Source of the DNA: Ailurus styani
Lineage: Eukaryota > Chordata > Mammalia > Carnivora > Ailuridae
DNA length: 64,000 nt
NCBI GenBank assembly: GCA_002007465.1
Contig: LNAC01000001.1
Span: 9,759,548-9,823,547, forward strand
Direction of reading: 5' to 3'
The notes under the pieces were generated by a model that ran no database searches, was not told the origin of the DNA, and worked only from the letters and a program-made list of their open reading frames with translations. The translations under genes were made by a program, and so were the position numbers. Each line of letters opens with the position of its first letter. Within the stretch, counting starts at the first letter, position 1. Shown in pieces: positions 56,274 to 64,000 of this stretch.

Positions 56274-57757
56274 AAAGCATCCTTATTTTTATTTATTTGT
56301 AACAGAAATTCTGACTAACCCTACCCCCACCCCTAGCCATTGTGTTTGCTGTGCACACACAACCTAAAGTTTCTGTCCCCGATAAAGCCAGAGTGCTGAC
56401 CCAGGGCTTTCAGGTCAGTGGTGCCATTCTAAAGGACAGGCAATTTTATTTCAAATATGTCTCTGCATTTTTGCACGAAACAGCTTCTAAATCTCTTTTT
56501 CTTCATCAGCAAACTTCCTTGCAATGCATAAAAGTGGTTAGGTAGAAGTAACATTTTTATTTTAGAGCAAGGTTATTTTTTGGTCAATTGCTAACTCATG
56601 GACTTTCTGGATATGAGTACCCAGCTACTCTTTTCATCTAAATCAGGACCAGGAGACTCACTGATGTGCTTAAACTTGGTGGTAAAAAGATTATTCTGCA
56701 CTTGGACCAGAGGTAAGGGAGACCTCATTCCTAGTGTTAGATCTCTGGCAGTGAGCAGCACCGATGGTGTGACTAGGGATTTAAATGCTTTCTACACATC
56801 TTCCTTCTGTTTTTCATTCTGGGTAGTTCTTTTCAGAGTTCAAAGACTGTCTTCCAAGGCTCTAGAAAGTCGGTGATACATGACTGTCTCTACGTTTGTC
56901 CTACTTTCCGCTTTTAACAGTAATCAAGCCTCATTCCTCAATTTAATTTGGCTAATCGGGCTTGGATTATAATTCTAAGGGATTTCTTGTGATGTCAGGA
57001 AAACACAACTCTGTTTCTTAGCCTTCACAATGGAGGGAATAAAGAAGTTGACAGGCTTTTATAGATTAAATTATGTTCTTTGTCTTCGTCTTTTCTTTAT
57101 GTTTGAAGTTATTTTGTATAATTTAATAAACATCCACTTTCTTTTCTGCCTCTTTGATCAAAAGCTTTGTGTAGGAGTAAATAGGAAATAAAAGCTATGT
57201 CCGTCCATCCTGTTGGCCACACAGTCTGCAACCATCTATCACTTGGCCGTCTAGCATTTCAATGTCTACTTTGGGAAAAACAGCAAACAATACAGATTGT
57301 TAGGCCTTGGGTCTGTCAGCTTTTCTAGCTCCAGTTTTGTTATTAGGCAGCTCCCCACAGTCACCAACACAGTGAAAAATATGCAGCGGACTGAAATGGA
57401 GACACTAGCATCGTTTTTGATCACGTAAGTTTTACTAAGCATTCCAGGTAAATTTTTGCACAAATGCTTGGTCAGTACTCACAAGATGTTTTGGGGGGCA
57501 TCTCATTTTTTTTTTTCCAAAACCCACAGAGGGACCAATCTTGCTCGTCCTTCCCAAGTGTCTTCATTAGACTATCTCCAGCCTGAGAAGCAGGTAGAAA
57601 TCAGTCCGTGGACCTTTACTTTTATTACTGAAGACGCTGCTCACGAACATGGAAGCTGTTCCTCTGAATACTTTCTGCTAGGAAAATATTTCATCTCCAC
57701 TGGAAACTGAAATGCTCTTTTTAGCAGACAGAGAATCATTTGATCTTGTCTTCCTCC
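56274..57757. other. Unique non-coding stretch
   Basis: No repeat or exon recognised across 1.5 kb. Frames at 56342-56545 and 56598-56876 are short and domain-free. Confidence 0.45.
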
Positions 57758-57888
57758 CTCCTTTCTTCTCTCTCTCTCTGTCTCTCTCTTTCTCCCCTTC
57801 TTCCTCTGCTACTTCTTCCCCCTCCACCCCCTCCTCCTTCTCCTCTCTCTCTGTCTCCCTATCTCCCTGTCTCTCTGTCTCTCTGTAA
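57758..57888 (+). repeat. CT-rich microsatellite
   Basis: About 130 bases of CTCT, CTTC and CCTCC units. Confidence 0.92.
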
Positions 57889-58009
57889 TTTGGCAGCTAG
57901 CAGTTTAACAAGAAGATCATTTTATCCAAAGAACCACTTCCCCCATTGCAATATGCAGTTTACAAACTCTTTATTTAATTTTTATGCTAAAGTGAACTTT
58001 TTCTTCTCA

Positions 58010-58425
58010 TTAAAGTAATATTTGTTGTGGAATGACTTTAAAAAACCCTAAAGTATAATAAAAAATAAAAACCATTCAAATTTCCAGTTCTTAAATGCTA
58101 ACAGTTTGCTGTATTGTTTCCATCTGGTAATGATTTTTTGCAAAGAAAACTTTTTTATTCAGTTGAGATTCATTGATAATGTATTTTGTCTTCTGTACTT
58201 TTCACTTAACAAATACTGTATTTCCATATGCTACTAAAAATATTTATAAGCATAATTTTTGATGGCTGCATACTATTCCACCACATGTTGACTATTTCCC
58301 CAACCATTCCACTCTGTTGGCTGTTTAAGATGGATCTAATTTTTACTTCAGTGTATGAATTAATTTATAACAACCACCTCTAGGAATAAATTATTGTCAG
58401 TATTTTATCTCTCTAAATTCCCCTA
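58010..58425 (-). mobile_element. L1M 3' fragment, antisense
   Basis: TTTCACTTAACAAATACTGT, GATGGCTGCATACTATTCCA, CCCCAACCATTCCACTCTGT and CCTCTAGGAATAAATTATTG in antisense L1M order. Confidence 0.8.
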
Positions 58426-58427
58426 GT

Positions 58428-58632
58428 GCAGGAATCTGCATACTTTTTGGTATAGGTCCAGGTAGTAAATATTCCAGGATTTGGAGGTCATTTGGTCTCT
58501 GACACCTACTCAGCTCTCTTGCAGAGTGAAAGCAGCCATATGCAAATGAATAGGCATAACTAGGTTTCAATAACACTTTATTTACTAAAGCGGGATTAGG
58601 ATCTTGGAGCCATAGTTTGCAAACTCCTGCTC
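58428..58632 (-). mobile_element. MER20 fossil, antisense
   Basis: GGTCCAGGTAGTAAATATTC, CATTTGGTCTCTGACACCTA, GTGAAAGCAGCCATATGCAA, CACTTTATTTACTAAAGC and CATAGTTTGCAAACTCCTGC: complete, antisense. Confidence 0.9.
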
Positions 58633-60479
58633 TACTCTCATACGATTTGATGCTTATGGGTTTCAAAACCTTTTTTAGAATTAGGTAGGCAATTATAAAT
58701 CCATTGCATTATTCTCTCACCCCTGAGTCCTTTAAAGTTACTATTTAGGTTCAAACCAGCTCCTAAGCTGCAATCCCTGCCAGCCTTGAGAGCAGAGGAG
58801 TGGTTCCCTCCCTGCCCGTGGCTCTCCTGGTGGGTCAGACGGGCCATCTCCCAGACTGTGAAGCCCCAGGGGAACCGTCCTCTGGCCTTGAGCAACTCCA
58901 CTGCTACATTATTTACCCGCATGTCAAGTCTGTTTACAGAGTGACTCCAAAGGGCCTTGCCTGTCTTTTGACACCTGCCTTTGCCAGACCATCACTGATT
59001 CTCGCCTCCAGCCAGGCAGGTAACAAGCCAGAAAGCCATGTGAAAAGAAAAATGCTGTGAAACTAGTCCTACTGTCTTCCCAGGGCAAAATCTGCCAGTT
59101 CTTAGTGGTCAAATCCTACTCTCCCAAACTTGGCTCTTTGGAGAGTATGAAGTAAAGCAAGTTGAATAGGAGAGTTATGGATACAGTCTCTCATATTTGG
59201 TCACCCCAAGCCCCCTTGTAGCTGTTGTGTAGAGTATCCCTCAAAGGAAGAGGATTCTTGCATGTTCCTTATTGCTGCAAAACCCGTGTGTGGGGGGGAG
59301 GGAGGGGGTTCTCCTGCTCTAGGAATAATCAAAAGGAAGCTCAGAAGTAATGGTGTTCATATATTTTCATGGATGCAAGAAATGCACATCAGCCTACCCC
59401 AATCAGCCTACTTTCTTCCAAGGAAGGAAGGAAGGAAGCTTTTGTGTGGCTGCACTGTCCTTCCACAGCAAAATGTTTCCTGAAACGCTGGAGGTAGTCT
59501 CTGAACATGTCCCGCCATTAAACCAACCATAATATTGAGTAAAGAGCCAGACCAGGCTTTCGTATGGTAACTCGAGATGCGATCTTTTCGGCCTGTATCA
59601 GGGTTGTCTCAAGTTCTCTGGCTGTGAACTTCAACTTATGTATAATTTATTGCTCGTGAGGAGAAGCTAATTTGGAGTTACTATATTTTGTCTTGAAGCT
59701 GATATTTGAGGGAAAAGTAGAATCATGGCCCGCCCACTCTAGGCGTTTGCCAACGATAGATTTGCTTCTTTATCCTTAAAGTCAGTTGAGGAATTTTAAA
59801 GGGGAGAAGACAAATGTCAGTAGAAAAATGTTAACTTAATAAAACAGACTAAGATCAGATTTCTCTCTTTCTGGCTGCCTCCCGCCTGGAATCCTTTTGT
59901 TGACTTCTTGAAACTTCCTGTGATTTATAGGACCCCTTTCCTGTAGGCAGAATGCCTTTTGATTAAGAAGTGAACCACAGCTCTGAAACCACAGGGACAG
60001 CTGTTGTTTGAATTATCCAGAACACTAACTGCCATTTTCCACTTTGGTGTGCAAAGTCAACGTGTTAGTGCTGAAAGTTGCCCCAAGTGCAACCAGGCAT
60101 TGCTTTGTTCTAGACAACCATTGCTCCCCATTTTGAACCTTTTGACCTGCAGATGTCTTAAAAAAAAGAAGGTCTTTAAAATTTCTTAAATGGATGGGGG
60201 TAAGAGAGTGGTGTTCCACCCTAGTACATTCTCAATTTCTTCCCATCCTAAAATTCTGAGAGTATTTAAGACTCTGGAATCCTGTGAATAGCATCTTAAC
60301 TACCTAGAATGATAATACCAAGGGAGGGATTAGGGGGAACTCTCTTCCTAGAGGGTCCTGTCAGGGTCTGGCGTGGTTGGGATAGCAGCAGGAATGGGCA
60401 GGGTGTGTTGTTTGAAAACAAAACAGTGACTACACCTGTTGGTCAGATGTTTGATGTAGTTGTCATTTCAAATAACATT
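58633..60479. other. Unique non-coding stretch
   Basis: No repeat or exon recognised. (GGAA)4 near 59420. The frames overlap on both strands. Confidence 0.45.
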
Positions 60480-60498
60480 AAGAGAGTGTGACGTTTTC

Positions 60499-60695
60499 TT
60501 TTTTTTTTTCGTTTTTATAGATTTGATTTATTTATTTGAGTAAGAGCACATGACCAGGGGGGAGAGGCAGAGGGAGAGGGAGAAGCAGACTCCCTGCTGA
60601 GCAGGGAGCCTGACGCAGGTCTAGATCCCAGGACTCAGGGACCACGACCTGAGCCAGAGGCAGAAACTTAACAGACGGAGCCACCCAGGAGCCCC
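60499..60695 (-). mobile_element. Older-type Can-SINE with long duplication
   Basis: Reverse SINE with the older head (CAGACGGAGCCACCCAGGAG). A 19-bp duplication with one mismatch, AAGAGAGTGTGACGTTTTC / ..ACATTTTC, lies at 60480-60498 and 60696-60714. The well-kept duplication is notable for an older-type body. Confidence 0.95.
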
Positions 60696-60714
60696 AAGAG
60701 AGTGTGACATTTTC

Positions 60715-61071
60715 ATTTGTCGAAGAGAGGCACAGGGGAAGATGGGATGCAAAATACTCATGGGGACCATGACCAACAAGTGAGGCCAGGTCAGGCCAAG
60801 AAGGCACTGAGCATCTCTACTCTCAGCTCCCTTTGGGTCTCTGAACATGCCTAGAATTGCCAGTGTGGGAGCCTTTTCTTTGAGATGTACCATACAATCA
60901 GAAGAACGTAGTAAATGTACCTGTGTCACCTGGAAGGGGAGACAGAGTAAGGTATCCCCACTCAGGAAAGTAAGAAGATCATCACATTATCAGTGCTTAG
61001 GAAGCCAATTACAGCAATTGGGACATGGGGCAGGTAGGCTTTGATAAAGGAGGTCAGAATCTAGCTAGCAT
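60715..61071. other. Unique stretch
   Basis: No repeat or exon recognised. Confidence 0.4.
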
Positions 61072-61299
61072 CCATCTTGGCAAACTACATCTCATGGGAG
61101 TTCTCTGGCCTATTGCCTATTTTTATAAATAAAGTTTTATTGGAACACAGCCCTCCCATTTATTTGCACATTGTCTATGGTTGCTTTTGCTCTCCAGTGG
61201 CAGACTTGAGTTCTTGCAAGAAGGACTATATGACCTGGAAAACTGAAAATATATACTATCTGGCTCTTTATAGAAAACATGTGTCGACTCCTGCTCTAG
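61072..61299 (+). mobile_element. MER20 fossil
   Basis: CATCTTGGCAAACTACATCT, ATAAATAAAGTTTTATTGGA, ACACAGCC, CACATTGTCTATGGTTGCTT, ATATACTATCTGGCTCTTTA, GTGTCGACTCCTGC. Sense MER20, near full length. Confidence 0.9.
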
Positions 61300-63376
61300 T
61301 GATTAGGTCCCGGTCGGAGGAAGATGTCCCAAATGGCCCCGAGATGGGAAGACCAGACGCAGTCAGAGAGCACGCGAAAGCGCTGTGCCCAAGGGTAGGT
61401 GGGACACAGGAGAGGAGGAGAAGCTTGCCCTGTGTGCCCATTGTTTTTCTCTTCCTTTGAATTCTGTTGCTTGGGCTCCCCCAGTTGTCTTTGTCAAGGT
61501 TTAGTAGTGAGGAGTGGTTGGCAGGGTGATTGTGGACAAATTCAAACTTGTCTCTTTGTTGGCACCCACACATCTGTGGTCAATGAAGATGGAATCCAGC
61601 CTAGAACTTGGGCAAAACCCTGCATTTAGCATGACTGCAGGGAGATCAGGTGACTCATACGCTGAGGTCATTGTTCCGTTTGAAAAGAAGCAATGGAAGG
61701 TACGTTGGAGCACGAGTGTCCCCCATAACTACTATCCAAGAGTCCCAATCGGGAGCTTCACATGGGCTCGTACCTGCTCAGCCTCAGTGAGCTGACAACT
61801 GGGAGGTTGATATGGGGTTGTGGGAACGTGCTGCTCCTTGGCTCACACGGGACCTGTGACCTTGCAGTGGAACGCACCGTGTCTGGAGTGTTCTTGGATA
61901 ACACCAGTAGGGACACCATGTGGAGTTCTCAAGGACTCCCTCCAGTGACGCTGGCCAGTATTATCTGTTCTGAAGATGCCTTTTCCTGGGGTGGGCTGGA
62001 GAGGGGGAATGCACAAGTATCAGAAGCGGGTTTTCCCAGCCTACCTCCTTCTGATTTATGTTCTAGTGCTATCTGCTGAAACGTAGCAAAGCAGCACGAG
62101 AAGGAGGCAGTCATTCTTCTCTGGCTCCCACAGCAGGTGGAGTCTCTTGGTGCTTCCGCGCCTGCTGGAATGAGTTGGCAGCAGGCCCCTCCCTCCTGAC
62201 AAAGGCTTGGTGACCTCAGGGACAGGGCCAGGGGTGTAATCCCGGTGGAATTCTCCTATTTATTCCTTTTGGATTTTTCTAGTTATATTTTTGGGTGCTT
62301 CGCAGTAGAGCTAGCCAAAGTAATTTTTTTGACCCAATAAAGGATTATGTTGCAGAACTTCTGGACCTCAGTCCATTACTACTCTCCGTTTAGCCAGGGA
62401 AACGTGATGGAAATGGGGAGAAGTATTTAAAACTTAATTTGGTCAGAAGACAGTCCCCCAAATCCTCCAATTTGTAAGTTTTTTTTTCTTTAAGGCAGAG
62501 CTGAGTGTCCACCCAGTAGAGTGCATTCATTAAAGTCACATGAACTTTGAAGCCCCATCCGCTCCTTTACAGGGGTCAGTCATCTTGTCTGCCTTCTGAG
62601 AAATTCTCTTTTGGGAGGGGGCATCATGGTCTTGAGCCAGTTTTTCTGTTGGACTGGGAGCTCTGGTCTGTGTCATCCATGTTGTGTTTTACAATCACTT
62701 TATTCACCGGGGGCTAGTTCTGGGACTGGTCCCCGTGCCATCTAGGGGACACATCACCTGTGAATCAGACAGCTTGGTCTGGCATGTGTGACCCCCTGCA
62801 GATCCGGGAGCACCCTGACGGTCCCTCTCTTCCCTCCATCTCTTCTGCAGTGGCTGTCCCATTTGGAGTTCTCTTGGCAGAGAACACCAGTCCTCCTTTG
62901 CAATAGCTTCAAGGCCAAGGCCGGTGCTTGCTCTAGAGCTCTTCCAAGGGTCTGACCACTAGAGCGACACGGTGTGACGGGAAGCACTGTGGCCTAAGGA
63001 ATAACAACCACTTGCTCCCGAGATCCACTTTCTAACCGTTAGAGTTTAGAACGAGTTGTGTTTTCCTTTTCTGCCAAACAGAGATAAGGGTGTCCACCTG
63101 GCCTGTCCCATATGACTTTGGAACACTATCATTTCTTATAAAACACACTGGGGAAGGCGTCAGCTGCAGGGGAACAGAGGAGGAGGTATGGACAGTCTCA
63201 CGGCAATGACGGAGGAGGTTCGTTCTAGGAGAGCCTCCGAGAAGGACCTGCACGGGGAGTCATGCGTCAAGAGCCAGATGCTGCTGTATCTGGGGGAGAT
63301 TATCATTCCTTGAAATATGCGGGCAATACAGTTAAGCACAGTTGAGCAGAACAGGTAACAGGTGCTCTTTGGTGCT
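61300..63376. other. Unique non-coding stretch of about 2 kb
   Basis: No repeat or exon recognised. Frames occur on both strands (61268-61573, 61514-61795, 61762-62079 and others) without domains. Confidence 0.45.
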
Positions 63377-64000
63377 TTTATTGTTTTGTTATGTGTGTAA
63401 CACTCTTCGGTCAGAGCAAAATAAACACGTAGCCTGGTTATTTAATAACAAGGAAAAGGCCACACACCAAACCGGGGTGAAAAGACAAATAGAAGAGGAA
63501 CAAATATTCTCTGTTGACAGGTGGCAGGTACCAAGAGGGGCAGGGTCTGCAAGGGTATTAGGGTGAGGGGTTTCTCGGCAATAAGGAACTTTCCAAAATC
63601 GAGGTCTGAAGCCAAAGGCGTTGCTGGGTGTTGAACCAGTCTGACTCCCCATCGCGGTGGTTGGGGAAGGGGCTGGTACGTCCCCAGCGAGGACTTCTCA
63701 AGACCATGGTGCCCTGACCCTCGGTGGGGGGGGGGTCTCATCCATCCGAGTCTGGGGAGGTTCCAATGAATTGCCACAGGCGAGGGGGTCCAAGGGGACC
63801 TCCGAGTTGTGGCGGTGGAAGTTATGGAGCAGAAGCCTTAGTTCCAGGAAGTTGGGGCGAGGCCGGAGAAAAGAGGGTGGGGCCGGGGGAAAAAAGGCAG
63901 CCGAAAAGGAGGTTGGCTGCTGCCTTGAGGTGCTGCCAGCTGTGTGGCTTCCTTCTGTGGGCCAGCTGGGCATGGAGCAAGGGTCGCCAGGCAGAGCACC
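63377..64000 (-). other. GC-rich edge region, possible 3' end of a minus-strand transcript
   Basis: CpG-richer than the rest. On the minus strand a frame is open from the window edge through a Met at 63973 to a stop near 63698, about 100 codons, with Pro/Ser-rich composition. Further along that strand there is an AATAAA signal (TTTATT on plus at 63377-63382), about 320 bases past the stop. No domain is visible, and other frames on the same strand overlap. It could be the last exon of a gene lying to the right, or chance. Confidence 0.2.

Overview
This window looks like mammalian nuclear DNA from an arctoid carnivore, most likely a mustelid (ferret, mink, marten, badger or otter group). The evidence is sixteen tRNA-derived Can-SINE copies. 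The youngest nine carry the mustelid-type head (GGGCGCCTGGGTGGCTCAGT then GGGTTAAAGCCTCTGC) and end in (AAATA)n tails. They are mixed with eutherian-wide fossils: MIR, L2, L1M, MER5A, MER20 and a MaLR-like LTR. Base composition is AT-rich with scattered GC-rich patches. There is no sign of bacterial gene organisation.

I find no protein-coding gene that I can defend. The open frames are short, overlap each other on both strands, show no recognisable domain or splice-consistent exon chain, and many are made of SINE tails or pyrimidine microsatellites. The window is best read as intergenic or intronic DNA. The only weak gene-like hint is at the right edge, where a GC-rich minus-strand frame is open to the window boundary (stop near 63698) with an AATAAA signal further along that strand (63377-63382).

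Layout: 1-3.6 kb is mostly unique, with one young SINE. 3.6-5.0 kb is an old L1ME-type fragment on the minus strand, split by a young SINE. 5.2-8.9 kb is unique, probably partly conserved, with three SINEs. 9-16.5 kb has an L1 tail, a MaLR-type LTR, MIRs, one SINE and an AT-rich, enhancer-like block at 15.5-16.0 kb. 16.7-18.6 kb is GC-rich and holds a strong G-quadruplex motif, a tiny U2 snRNA retro-fragment with perfect flanking direct repeats, and a GT-rich degenerate minisatellite. 20-29.4 kb carries L1M, DNA-transposon and MIR fossils, two SINEs and an apparent tail-only insertion at 28.7 kb. 31-41.3 kb carries MER5A, MIRs, L2, two SINEs, a palindromic MER element and a MER20. 41.3-45.1 kb is the longest repeat-poor stretch and contains the best conserved-noncoding candidate (42.84-43.79 kb). 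47.4-51.9 kb is a nested L1M mosaic with SINEs and microsatellites. 54-61.3 kb carries three more MER20 copies, one split by a young SINE.

Nothing here forms a pathway or operon. What the window records is retrotransposition history (L1 machinery mobilising SINEs, a U2 RNA and possibly a bare A-rich tail) around blocks that may be cis-regulatory. Repeat family names come from recall of consensus sequences, not from a search, and subfamily names are approximate.
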